In this document: positions 53,647 to 63,201 of the stretch, one piece after another
How positions within the stretch are numbered: the stretch's first letter is position 1
Layout of the letters: each line of letters begins with the position of its first letter
Assembly (NCBI GenBank): GCA_963777045.1
Contig: CAVZPD010000009.1
Location: 248,001 to 312,000, forward strand
Source of the DNA: JAPSGM01 sp963777045
GTDB lineage: Bacteria; Chloroflexota; Limnocylindria; QHBO01
DNA: 64,000 nucleotides
Direction: 5' to 3'
Program-made: the position numbers and the translations under genes
The notes under the pieces: generated by a model
What the model was told of the DNA's origin: nothing
Seen by the model: the letters and a program-made list of their open reading frames with translations, nothing else
Databases searched by the model: none

Positions 53647-54444
53647 TCAAGTGCCGCAGCGGCTGCGACCCCCGGCGGCCGTACCCCGGCGGACGGCGTA
53701 CATCAGCGAGCCGGGCGTCGTCAGCAGCTCGCCGGTCTCGAGCCAGGTCTTGAGGCCCGAGAGGATCATCGGCCAGCCGCCGTAGAGCTGCTCGTTTGCG
53801 CCCTCGGGAAGCTGGTCGTGGGTGACGAGCAGGCGGCAGGAATCGCCAACCGGCTCGATCTCCCAGGTCACGCGCGAGGTCCCCTCGGCCTTCACGTCGT
53901 CGCCCCACAGCGCTCGCATGGTCTGCACCAGGCGGCGGGGCGGATCGACCTCCAGGTTCTCGCCCTCGGCGATGGGCACCGCGCCGTCCCTGGCGCTCGA
54001 CGCGTAGCTCGATCCCGGCAGCCAGTCGGACTCGATCCTGACCCCGAAGCTGTATCGGCTCCGGATCTCGGGATCGGTGATCGCCTCCCACAGCCGTTCT
54101 GGCGTGGTCTTGATGTAGATCTCGAACACCTTCTCCATCGGTCTCTCCAGTCTGGTCTTGATCTCGCTCAGCGCCGCCGTCCAGGGCTCGGCGAACTTGC
54201 TCACCCATCGGTCATGGACGAGCCGGATGGGAACGGGGTTCAGGAAGTGGAGCTTCTCGCGGCCGCGCCGCCGGGTCACGACCAGGCCGGCATCCTCGAG
54301 GAGGCGCAGGTGCTTCATGACCCCGAAGCGCGTCATCGAGAACCGACCCTGGAGTGCGTGGAGCGTCTGCCCGTCCTCCCGGAAGAGCTCGTCGAGCAGG
54401 CGTCGCCGCGTCGGATCGGAGAGTGCCCTGAACACGTCGTCCAT
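53647..54444 (-). CDS. ArsR-family HTH fused to an SRPBCC/AHSA1 domain
   Basis: 265 residues from the ATG at 54444, chosen because the upstream GTG at 54474 lies inside the promoter described below. The N-terminal ArsR HTH is MDDVFRALSDPTRRRLLDEL then MTRFGVMKHLRLLEDAGLVV. Residue 105 onwards is an AHSA1-like START-fold domain: VFEIYIKTTPERLWEAITDP, SDWLPGSSYASSA, RVTWEIEPVGDSCRLLVTHD. The fused domain probably binds a hydrophobic ligand that controls DNA binding. Self-regulation through the palindrome at 54457-54476 is likely. Confidence 0.88.
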   Translation of the reverse strand: MDDVFRALSDPTRRRLLDELFREDGQTLHALQGRFSMTRFGVMKHLRLLEDAGLVVTRRRGREKLHFLNPVPIRLVHDRWVSKFAEPWTAALSEIKTRLERPMEKVFEIYIKTTPERLWEAITDPEIRSRYSFGVRIESDWLPGSSYASSARDGAVPIAEGENLEVDPPRRLVQTMRALWGDDVKAEGTSRVTWEIEPVGDSCRLLVTHDQLPEGANEQLYGGWPMILSGLKTWLETGELLTTPGSLMYAVRRGTAAGGRSRCGT

Positions 54445-54453
54445 GCAGGGGAC

Positions 54454-54481
54454 GTTATGTGACGAGAAGGTCACATGTCAA
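54454..54481 (-). promoter_or_regulatory. Promoter with embedded operator for the ArsR-SRPBCC gene
   Basis: On the minus strand, TTGACA (54476-54481), a 16-bp spacer, then CATAAC (54454-54459). A perfect inverted repeat ATGTGAC-N6-GTCACAT (54457-54476) fills the spacer. The ATG follows the -10 by nine bases, implying a near-leaderless mRNA. Repressor binding would block the promoter directly. Confidence 0.7.
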
Positions 54482-54500
54482 GCGGGCGATTGCGGTTAGG

Positions 54501-54600
54501 GAGGGGGAGAGATGGGTGAGGGAACGAGAGATTGAGTTGAGATGTGAGAGGTAGAGGTTAGTGGAAGAGGAAGTCGGAGCGTGAAGGAATGAGGATGAGG
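54501..54600 (-). terminator. Candidate Rho-loading (rut-like) tract
   Basis: On the plus strand these 100 bases hold about 50 G, 31 A, 16 T and 3 C. Minus-strand RNA would be about half C with only 3 G, the C-over-G bubble expected of a rut site. It lies between the GT87-like gene and the ArsR promoter, both read on the minus strand. It is not a coding region I can recognise. Confidence 0.4.
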
Positions 54601-55343
54601 AGCTGGTGGACGAATGGGGCGTATTGGCGGTATGGCTGTTGGCAGGGCGACAGGTAGGTACTCATGTGGCGGATGATCAGGACGTGCAGGCGACGAGACC
54701 CAGCGCGCCTGCGCAAGGAGGAGGGGCCGTCGAGCGTGGCGATGGCGTAGCAGAGGTACGGGGCGAGCAGCGAGGGCCCGTACTTGATCGCGGCAGCAAG
54801 CCCGATGCTGGTGCTGCCGTCGACGGTCGTCGGAGTGCATGCGGCGCAGCGGCGACCGGCAGGGTCACGTTCAGGGCGATCAGCTCGATCGCCACCGGGG
54901 CCAGGAGCAGCGACCGCCACGGCCCGCCACGTTCAACGAGGTACGCAGGCAGAGCAGGCACACGAGGCGGAAGGTCCAGGTCGCGAGCAGTTCGGGGAGG
55001 AGGGCGACCGGCGCATCAGCAATGCGAAGGTCGGCAGGTAACGAAAGGCGCCCGGGTCGTTGATCTCGACGTTCGCATAGAGGGGCGCCCCCTCGAGGAG
55101 ATGGCGGCCCGCCAGCCAGTAGGAGTCGAAGTCATAGGCGGCTCCCCCGTCGCGCGCGATGGCCTGCCCCAAAGCGATGGCGAACGTCGAGAAGCCGATG
55201 GCGGAGCCAATCGAGATCGCGGCGGCAATCGCGAGGCGTGGCTTGAACAGCGCGCGCGACCTGGGGTGGGGCGCGGATGTGCCATTGCTCGCGGTATTGG
55301 TGAGGTTGGCTACCGGCAGCCGATGCCGAGCGCGAGCCGCCAA
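54558..55343 (-). CDS. GT87/DUF2029-like membrane glycosyltransferase, short or truncated (frameshifted)
   Basis: Readable across several indels: IGSAIGFSTFAIALGQAIA (first membrane segment), AAYDFDSYWLAGRHLLEGAP then LYANVEINDPGAFRYLPTFA (the DUF2029 signature region), SLLLAPVAIELIALNVTLP, and STSIGLAAAIKYGPSLLAPY. That matches the first half of polyprenyl-phosphate-dependent GT87 mannosyltransferases, which normally continue for about 200 more residues. Here it runs into low-complexity sequence after about 54700, so it is either truncated or the sequence is wrong. The start near 55343 is a guess (TTG). Confidence 0.4.
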
Positions 55344-55537
55344 CCAGCCACGAGCACAATGGCGACTCCCAGCGTGACGGTGACCGGCATGAGCCATCCT
55401 GCGAGCGGGCCGGAGCACAGGGCTAGCAGGTCTACTGAAGCACAGCGCTTCGCATCCTCCGCGTAGCGAACCTGCAGCCCCAGTCCGACGAGCACCAGGG
55501 TGAGCGCCGCGCCCCAAGCGAGCCATGTCCCGCGCAT
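55310..55537 (-). CDS. Small two-helix membrane protein
   Basis: 75 residues from the ATG at 55537 with a GAGGAGAGGAA ribosome-binding site. Two hydrophobic segments: LAWGAALTLVLVGLGLQVRY and MPVTVTLGVAIVLVAGWRLA. Cysteines in RCASVDLLALCSGPL lie between them. No family recognised. It lies just upstream of the GT87-like gene. Confidence 0.55.
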   Translation of the reverse strand: MRGTWLAWGAALTLVLVGLGLQVRYAEDAKRCASVDLLALCSGPLAGWLMPVTVTLGVAIVLVAGWRLALGIGCR

Positions 55538-55667
55538 GAAGATTCCTCTCCTCGGAGGCAGCATCATCCGGCAATCGGTCCGCGTCAAGGCGGTTGCCAT
55601 ATGCGGATACCGCGGAAAGGGGGAGCGGGAGAATGTCCGCAACGGAGGCAGGAGCTGCGAGGAGCGG

Positions 55668-56117
55668 ATGAACTCGATCCCTGATGGCTACCGCATGGGG
55701 CGGAGCCTTGATGACGCAGCGCGCAAGGCGCTGGCGGCGACGGTCAACGGGACGGTCGGGACGCTGAACCCGGACGGGACGATCAACCTGGCGCACGTCT
55801 ACTTCCTGTTCGAGAACGATCGGATCTACTTCGAGACGGCCTCGTCGACGCGCAAGGCCCGTAACGCTGCGGAGCGCCACAGCATCAGCTTCCTGATCGA
55901 CCATCCCGACATCGACGTGCGCGCCGAGGGGCGTGCCCGCGTGCTCGTGGGCGAGGAGGCGCAGGCGATCAACCGGCGTCTGCGCGACAAGTACGAGATG
56001 GGTGAGCAGGCACATCGGTTCTTCACCGAGATCGACGACTGTGCCGTGGAGATCAGCGTCGAGCGCTGGCGTACCTGGACGAACACGCGGCTGCGCGAGG
56101 ACGTGCGCCAAGCCTGA
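55668..56117 (+). CDS. Pyridoxamine 5'-phosphate oxidase-like / FDOR-type flavoprotein
   Basis: 149 residues from the ATG at 55668 with GAGGAG just upstream. A split-barrel flavin reductase fold: ARKALAATVNGTVGTLNPDG, NLAHVYFLFENDRIYFETAS, RKARNAAERHSISFLIDHPD and HRFFTEIDDCAVEISVERW. It could bind FMN, heme or F420; sequence alone does not decide. Single gene between unrelated neighbours. Confidence 0.82.
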   Translation: MNSIPDGYRMGRSLDDAARKALAATVNGTVGTLNPDGTINLAHVYFLFENDRIYFETASSTRKARNAAERHSISFLIDHPDIDVRAEGRARVLVGEEAQAINRRLRDKYEMGEQAHRFFTEIDDCAVEISVERWRTWTNTRLREDVRQA

Positions 56118-56371
56118 TCATCGCCGCACCGCAGGCCCCCGTCGGCCGGCGCGGATGCCGCGCGCCAACCGGATCTCGTCACCTGCGACTGGGAGTCACC
56201 TTAGGCGGCGGGAAGCCGATCGGACGCTGGTAGGACGGAGCTTTTCACGCTCGGCGTCTGTCCTCGGAGCGGCTCTGGGACGAGCGGAACTCGCATAACG
56301 CGACTGACAGCCGCGCCTGACAAGATGAGGTACCGAATCCCGCCGGCCGGTGCTGTCACAATGACCGGCGC

Positions 56372-57523
56372 ATGAGCGACAAGTTCGAGACGCTGGCCGT
56401 CCACGCCGGGGTCGAGCCGGACGCGGCCACCGGCGCAGTCGTACCGCCCATTCAGATGAGCACCACCTTCAAGCAGGATGCCGTGGGCGCCACGCGGGGC
56501 GGCTTCGAGTACGGCCGCAGCGACAACCCGACGCGGCGGATGCTGGAGGCGGCCATCGCCGAGCTGGAGGGTGCGGCGCACGGCTTCGCCTACGCCTCCG
56601 GGCTGGCGGCGACCCAGAACCTGCTCTACCTCGCGCAGCCGGGCGATCGCCTGGTCCTGTCCGATGACGTCTACGGCGGCACCTGGCGCCTCGCCGACAA
56701 GGTCTGGCGCCGATACGGGATCGAGGCGGAGCCGGTCGACCTGACCGACCTCGACGCGGTCGGCCGCGCGGTCACCGGTGCGCGCATGGTCTGGGTCGAG
56801 ACGCCCACCAACCCGCTCCTCAAGCTCGTCGACATCCGGGCAGTCGCCGACCTCGCACGTGCGGCGGGGGCGCTCGTCGTCGTCGACAACACCTTTGCCA
56901 CGCCCTTCCTGCAGCAGCCGCTGGCGCTGGGGGCCGATGCGGTCCTGCACTCCGCCACGAAGTACCTGGGCGGGCACTCCGACGTGATCGGTGGGCTGGT
57001 GGCGACGAGCCGCGAGGACCTGGCCGAGGCGTTGCGCTTCCACCAGAACGCGGCCGGCGCCGTCCCTAGCCCCTTCGACTGCTGGCTGGTGATGCGCGGC
57101 ATGCGGACGCTGGCGGTGCGCATGGAGCGCGCCTGCGAGAACGCCCGCGCCATCGCCTTCTGGCTGGATGGCCGACCGGAGGTGCGCCTGGTCCGATGGC
57201 CGGGCCTCGTCGGGTCGCCGTACCGCGACCTCTGCGAACGGCAGATGCGGCTCCCGGGTGCGATGGTCAGCTTCGAGCTCGACGCCGATCTGGAGGCTGC
57301 CAAGCGCTTCGTGGCGTCGACGCGGCTCTTCGCGCTGGCCGAGTCGCTGGGCGCGGTGGAGTCGCTGATCGAGCTGCCGGCCGCCATGACCCACGCCTCG
57401 GTGGCCGGCTCGCCGCTGGCCGTGCCGGACGGCCTGGTCCGCCTCTCGGTGGGGATCGAGGCGGCCGACGACCTGATCGCGGACCTGGAAGCTGCCTTCC
57501 GCGCAGTCGGAGCGCCGACGTGA
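56372..57523 (+). CDS. Cystathionine gamma-synthase/lyase-type PLP enzyme
   Basis: 383 residues of the Cys/Met-metabolism PLP family. SDNPTRRMLEAAIAELEGA at about 50, HGFAYASGLAATQN, VVVDNTFATPFLQQPLALGA, and the PLP Lys in LHSATKYLGGHSD at about 195. LIELPAAMTHASV near 335 is typical of gamma-lyases and gamma-synthases. Whether it makes methionine precursors or cysteine cannot be told from sequence. Paired with the CBS-like gene at 45683, reverse transsulfuration is possible. A CACAAT nine bases before the ATG may be a -10. Confidence 0.9.
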   Translation: MSDKFETLAVHAGVEPDAATGAVVPPIQMSTTFKQDAVGATRGGFEYGRSDNPTRRMLEAAIAELEGAAHGFAYASGLAATQNLLYLAQPGDRLVLSDDVYGGTWRLADKVWRRYGIEAEPVDLTDLDAVGRAVTGARMVWVETPTNPLLKLVDIRAVADLARAAGALVVVDNTFATPFLQQPLALGADAVLHSATKYLGGHSDVIGGLVATSREDLAEALRFHQNAAGAVPSPFDCWLVMRGMRTLAVRMERACENARAIAFWLDGRPEVRLVRWPGLVGSPYRDLCERQMRLPGAMVSFELDADLEAAKRFVASTRLFALAESLGAVESLIELPAAMTHASVAGSPLAVPDGLVRLSVGIEAADDLIADLEAAFRAVGAPT

Positions 57524-58068
57524 CGGAGGACCGGCCGCCGCAGCTTCCCGAGGACGGGCCCACGGAGCTGGCTGAGGGGCGCGATGGCGAGCTGGTCGAG
57601 CGCCTCTCGGGCGGCACGGCCACGCTGCTGCTGGTCTGGCTGCTCGGCATCGGCGCTGCGAGCTCGCTGCTGGCTGCCTGGATCTTCTCGTCCATCTTCC
57701 TCGACCAGCACCTGGGCCTGGACGACCTGTTCAGCGGAGTCGGCTTCTACGTGGCGCTCTTCGGCGCCGCGGGTCCGACCATCCTCTGGCTGAGCGGGCG
57801 CGCCCAGGGCCATTCGCTGGCCTGGTTCGGCTGGACCGCCGCGAAGATCGGCCTGGTCATGATCGGCGGCACCATCGGCATCGCGGCGACGGGGATCCTG
57901 ATGCTCGGCGGCTCGTTCGGCGGTGGTGCGCTGCCGGCCGCGCTGACCCTCATCGGCCTCACGCTGGTGCTCTCGATCATCTGGGCGCTGGCGGTCTGGT
58001 CGGCCGATCGCTACATTGCGCGGGCGCGCGTCGAGGGCGAGGGCAGAGACCCCGATCCTGCCCGGTAG
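57520..58068 (+). CDS. Membrane protein of unknown function
   Basis: 182 residues from a GTG overlapping the previous stop (GTGA). Acidic N-terminus (TEDRPPQLPEDGPTELAEGR), then four or so hydrophobic segments: ATLLLVWLLGIGAASSLLAA, GFYVALFGAAGPTILWL, IGLVMIGGTIGIAATGILML and AALTLIGLTLVLSIIWALAV. No recognised family. Confidence 0.7.
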   Translation: MTEDRPPQLPEDGPTELAEGRDGELVERLSGGTATLLLVWLLGIGAASSLLAAWIFSSIFLDQHLGLDDLFSGVGFYVALFGAAGPTILWLSGRAQGHSLAWFGWTAAKIGLVMIGGTIGIAATGILMLGGSFGGGALPAALTLIGLTLVLSIIWALAVWSADRYIARARVEGEGRDPDPAR

Positions 58069-58094
58069 GGCGCCAGTAGCCGGCCGGTAACGGG

Positions 58095-59375
58095 TCAGTT
58101 CGGCAGCGGCGGCAGCGTCGGCTCCTCGGTCACTGCCGATGCAGTAGGCCGCCCGATGGCCACCACGATCCCGCAGGGGGTCTCGCCGAGGCAGCTCCCC
58201 AGGGCGACGAACCGGTCCGGTAGCGCGACGATCCCCTGGATGTTGAATGGGATCTGCATCGATGTGGGCGTGCCTCCGTAAGGAATGAAGTACGTGCGCT
58301 GGCTTCCATCCGCGTTGGACCAGCCCGACGCTACCGCACCATCGGCGTTGGCAGCGACGATCACCGCGCCTGACTCCGGGGTCTCGTCCAGATCCAGCTC
58401 TTGCCAGCCATAGCCGTCGTTCGAAAGCCACGCCGCCGCGTGCCCGTACCGCTGCCAGTCGGATTCCTGCGACGCCACTCCCACGGCGACGAAGCCCTGC
58501 TCGAAGGCGGTCATGCCCCAGACCAACCCGTAGGTGTCATCGTCGCCCTCGTAGACCCGCTCCCAGTTCAGCCAGCCGGTGGAGGCGTAGATCGCCGGGT
58601 GCGTGCTGCGCCTTCGCTCCGCGCCGCTGCCCAGCACGATCACTTCGCCGCCGTTGGCCACGGCGGGCATCCCGAATGCGACCTGGTCGATGCCGACCGG
58701 CTCGATCGCCTGCCAGGCCACGCCGTCGGATGAGTACCACCAGCTCTGACCGCGTGACTGAGAGAATCCACTGGCATAGAAAGCCTGAGGAGTGCCGAAC
58801 AGTTCATCCAGCATCGAGCCTCCCTCGAGGCCGCTCAGCTCGGTGCTCATCCATGCCCGGCCGTCGTGGGATGCCCATGCGATAGGTTCGAGGATCTCAC
58901 CGCTATCGGGATCGACCCAGAATCCGACGGCCACCAGGCCATCGGGACCGACGGCCGCGGACCGTGGTCGCGCGCGTGCCGCGTCGGACGGCGGTTCGGG
59001 GAGCTCCATGGCCGAGAGGGTCCAGTTCTCGCCGTCGTCATCGGACCACCACGCGGCAGGAAAGTCGAGTGTTGCCCCCACTGCGACGAGGCGCCCATCG
59101 GCCTCGACGAGGGAGGAAACGCCCTCCGGGTCGCCGGGCAACAAGGTGAGCTGCCACTCGATGCCCAAGTATGGGCTGGCGGCGAACGACACCTGCGGTG
59201 CGGGCGTCGGCGTCTCCGAGAGCGTCGGCGATGTGCCTTCTGCAGGCGGCGGCGGGAGCAGCATGCGCGGCACGAGGACAAACGCGAGCGCCACCACGCC
59301 GAGGCCGCCAATGATCGCTAGCGTCGGTCCCCAGCCGCCACCTGGGCGTGCGCTACCGGTGCGCTTGACCGTCAC
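58095..59375 (-). CDS. Membrane-anchored beta-propeller (sialidase/BNR-like) protein
   Basis: 426 residues from a GTG. A membrane segment (TLAIIGGLGVVALAFVLVPR) is followed by a Pro/Thr linker and repeated BNR-like Asp-box blades: WWSDDDGENWTLS, ASHDGRAWMSTELSG, YSSDGVAWQAIEPV, YASTGWLNWERVYE, and LSNDGYGWQELDLD. BNR propellers occur in sialidases and sensors. No sialidase catalytic Arg triad is evident, so the role is unknown. Presumed extracytoplasmic. Confidence 0.72.
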   Translation of the reverse strand: MTVKRTGSARPGGGWGPTLAIIGGLGVVALAFVLVPRMLLPPPPAEGTSPTLSETPTPAPQVSFAASPYLGIEWQLTLLPGDPEGVSSLVEADGRLVAVGATLDFPAAWWSDDDGENWTLSAMELPEPPSDAARARPRSAAVGPDGLVAVGFWVDPDSGEILEPIAWASHDGRAWMSTELSGLEGGSMLDELFGTPQAFYASGFSQSRGQSWWYSSDGVAWQAIEPVGIDQVAFGMPAVANGGEVIVLGSGAERRRSTHPAIYASTGWLNWERVYEGDDDTYGLVWGMTAFEQGFVAVGVASQESDWQRYGHAAAWLSNDGYGWQELDLDETPESGAVIVAANADGAVASGWSNADGSQRTYFIPYGGTPTSMQIPFNIQGIVALPDRFVALGSCLGETPCGIVVAIGRPTASAVTEEPTLPPLPN

Positions 59376-59397
59376 CTACGTCGCCGCCCGCTCGTGC

Positions 59398-59634
59398 TCA
59401 GTTGCCGCCGGGCTCCGGGTTGCCCGGGAACGGCGCACCCTGGGTCGTCTGCCGCCCGTCCATCTGGCGCTGGAGGTCGGGGTTGTTCAGGGCCGCGCCG
59501 TAGGCCAGCCAGAGGGCGGCGAAGACCACGATCGTCAGGATGCCGGTGATGATCACGCCTCGCCACGATGCCGGCCGATAGGAGTTGAGCGGATCCTCCG
59601 GATGGGCCGCACGGGCCGCGTCGTTCCTCCCCAT
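59398..59634 (-). CDS. Small single-pass membrane protein
   Basis: 78 residues from the ATG at 59634. One membrane segment (GVIITGILTIVVFAALWLAYG) with short Asn/Gln/Pro tail. No family recognised. Confidence 0.6.
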   Translation of the reverse strand: MGRNDAARAAHPEDPLNSYRPASWRGVIITGILTIVVFAALWLAYGAALNNPDLQRQMDGRQTTQGAPFPGNPEPGGN

Positions 59635-59690
59635 GCCGGGCACGGTACGGCCGCCGAGCCGGCTGGGTCAAGATCCGTTCGGGCCGGGCC

Positions 59691-60470
59691 CTAGACCTCG
59701 TACGTCTTGAGCGGCTGCGCGACCTCGAGTGGTCCCTCGTAGATGGCGCCGGCCTCCTTCATGGCCCACTCCCCGCCATCGGGCAGCGGGATGTGGGTCA
59801 GCACCAGGCGCCTGGCGTTCGAGCGCCGGGCAACCTCAGCGGCCTCCGATGGCAGCAGGTGCCCGCGGCTCTGCGGCTCGGGATCGTCCTCCTTGAGGTC
59901 GCGCAGGGCGGCCTCGCACAGGAAGAAGTCGGCGGTATCGGCCAGGCGGGGGAGCGCGGGGCAAGGCCCGGCATCGGCCGAGTAGGCGAAGATGCGGTCC
60001 GGGTCCTCGCCGTCGCCCCGCGCGCTGACGCGGAAGCCCCAGGTGCGCACGAAGTGCTGCGTCTCATCGGGCTCCATGCGGAGGTTGCCGATCTCGATGG
60101 GGCGCTTCCCGTCGTGCTCCACGAAGATGAAGCTCTTGTCGAAGAAGTTGGCGTAGCCGGCGCCCAGCGCCAGCTCCGCGAGCTGGGCGGTGGAGCCGGG
60201 CGGCACGATCACCAGCAGGCGCTTCTTGGCCACGTCGATCCACGGGTAGGAGTAGCGCAAGGTGATCAGGTCCAGGCAGTGGTCGGTGTGCATGTGGCTG
60301 ATGACCACCGCGTCCAGCTCGTCGGGCGTGTTGCGGCGCAGCAGCTGAGCGACGACGCCGGGGCCGACGTCGAGCAGGATCCGGGAGCCGCCGCCCTCGA
60401 GCAGGTAGCCGGCGCATGCCTCGCCGGGGTTCGGTCGGGCCGGGCTGCGGCCAAGCACGGTCAGTTGCAT
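59691..60470 (-). CDS. MBL-fold metallo-hydrolase (RNase Z-like)
   Basis: 259 residues. Zinc-ligand motif ISHMHTDHCLDLITL near residue 57, plus FAYSADAGPCPAL and LVLTHIPLPDG for the other ligands. LEGGGSRILLDVGPGVVAQL is the N-terminal strand pair. Resembles the ElaC/AtsA branch. Substrate unknown. The TAAGAT nine bases before the ATG suggests a leaderless transcript. The repeat array at 60540-60720 lies about 70 bp upstream. Confidence 0.85.
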   Translation of the reverse strand: MQLTVLGRSPARPNPGEACAGYLLEGGGSRILLDVGPGVVAQLLRRNTPDELDAVVISHMHTDHCLDLITLRYSYPWIDVAKKRLLVIVPPGSTAQLAELALGAGYANFFDKSFIFVEHDGKRPIEIGNLRMEPDETQHFVRTWGFRVSARGDGEDPDRIFAYSADAGPCPALPRLADTADFFLCEAALRDLKEDDPEPQSRGHLLPSEAAEVARRSNARRLVLTHIPLPDGGEWAMKEAGAIYEGPLEVAQPLKTYEV

Positions 60471-60539
60471 GTCCGGCCGATCTTAGGGCGCGCAACCCCT
60501 TGCCTGTGTCGCAAATTCGACTGCCGCGGTGGTCGGTCG

Positions 60540-60720
60540 ATCGATAGATCATCGCCGATGAAACCCGGACTCCGTTTCGGCGTGGATTTGCACCTTCTAT
60601 CGGTGCGTGCCGCGCGGGAGCGCGATCCCGGGGCGCACCCCGGGCTCCAGGTGCACCGATAGATGTGCCAAACGCGAGCCCGAAGCGACATCGGGGAGTC
60701 GTCTGCGCGTTCTATCGGTA
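60540..60720. repeat. Four-copy intergenic array of the GCACCGATAGAT repeat, alternating orientation
   Basis: Cores: CGATAGA at 60542, inverted TCTATCG at 60596, CGATAGA at 60657, inverted at 60711. Within each outer pair the spacing is exactly 54 bp. The central pair GCACCGATAGA/TCTATCGGTGC encloses a CCCGGGG-CGCA-CCCCGGG hairpin at 60627-60644. Together with the 42.1-kb array it makes a conserved architecture with unrelated spacers. Confidence 0.75.
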
Positions 60721-60745
60721 CAGCGCCGAGCAACCGGCGTGCCCT

Positions 60746-62046
<1,301 letters not shown>

Positions 62047-62050
<4 letters not shown>

Positions 62051-63039
62051 GGCAGCAGGTCCTTCACTGCTTCTCGCTCCCCGAGGAGCTCGTCGAGCGT
62101 CGCCTGGATCTTCGACTGCGCCCATTCGCCGTGCTCGATGCCCTGCCCGATCGAGACTCGTCCGGGGCCCGAGGCCCGTACCGGATAGCCGAACACGAGG
62201 CCTTCAGGCACGCCGTAAGCGGAGGCGCCGCCCGGCGACGGGATGGCGACGCTGAACTGTTCGCCGGTGGGCTGGGTGATGTTGCGCACCGTATCGACCA
62301 CCGCGTTCGCCGCCGACGCGGCCGAAGACTGGCCCCTGGCCTTGATGATCGCTGCCCCGCGCTGCTGCACGGTGGTCAGGAATTCGCCACGGATCCACTC
62401 GTCGTCGTTGATGACCTGGCCGGCCGCTTCACCGCCGATGGTGGCGTGGTAGACGTCGGGAAACTGGGTCGAGGAATGGTTCCCCCAGATGGCCAGGTTG
62501 CGGACCTCCTCGACCAGCGTCCCCGCCTTGTGCGCGAGCTGGCTCCGGCCGCGGTTCTCGTCGAGCATCGTCATGGCGAACCATCGATCCGAAGGGACGC
62601 CGGGCGCGTTGGCCGCCGCGATCAGGCAGTTCGTGTTGCACGGGTTGCCGACCACCAGTACGCGCACGTCGTCGTCGGCGTTGTCGGCGATGGCTTTGCC
62701 CTGCGCCGTGAAGATGCCGCCGTTCACCGTCAGCAGGTCGTTTCGCTCCATCCCGGCCTTGCGCGGGACGGCGCCGACCAGCAGGCACCAGTTCGCATCG
62801 GCGAAGGCTTCGTTCGCGTCTGCGGTCTTGACGATGCTGCGCAGCAGCGGGAACGCGCAGTCCTCCAGCTCCATCGCCACGCCGTCGAGGGCCGGCAGCG
62901 CGGCCTCCAGCTCCAGGAGCTGCAGGTCGACCGTGGTGCGCGGACCGAACATCTGGCCCGAGGCGATGCGGAACAGGAGCGCGTAGCCGATCTGCCCTGC
63001 GGCGCCGGTCACGGCCACCTTCACGTGCGACTCTGACAT
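62047..63039 (-). CDS. mdh: Malate dehydrogenase
   Basis: 330 residues with AAGGAG seven bases before the ATG. The NAD loop is VAVTGAAGQIGYALLFRIA (about 7-25). VGAVPRKAGMERNDLL carries the active-site-loop Arg, and WGNHSSTQFPDVYHATIGG has the catalytic His. It is of the long cytosolic-type MDH group (Thermus/plant-like). Oxidises malate to oxaloacetate for gltA, with which it overlaps. Confidence 0.96.
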
Positions 63040-63201
63040 CGTTCTCCTTGATGCTGACGGGACTCATCGAGTTTAGCGCAGCACCGCGCGGCTTCCCGCT
63101 GGGCGTGGTGGCGCTGCCGCCGCCGGGCGATCAGGGGATGCTGACCCGTGGCCATCGGGGGCGCACAGTGCCAGGTGTCGCCCCGGGACGGGGGCCATCG
63201 G

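Noticed and set aside
56118..56371. Riboswitch (SAM-type) upstream of the cystathionine lyase/synthase gene
   Set aside because: I found no recognisable SAM or SAH aptamer core in the 254-bp leader.
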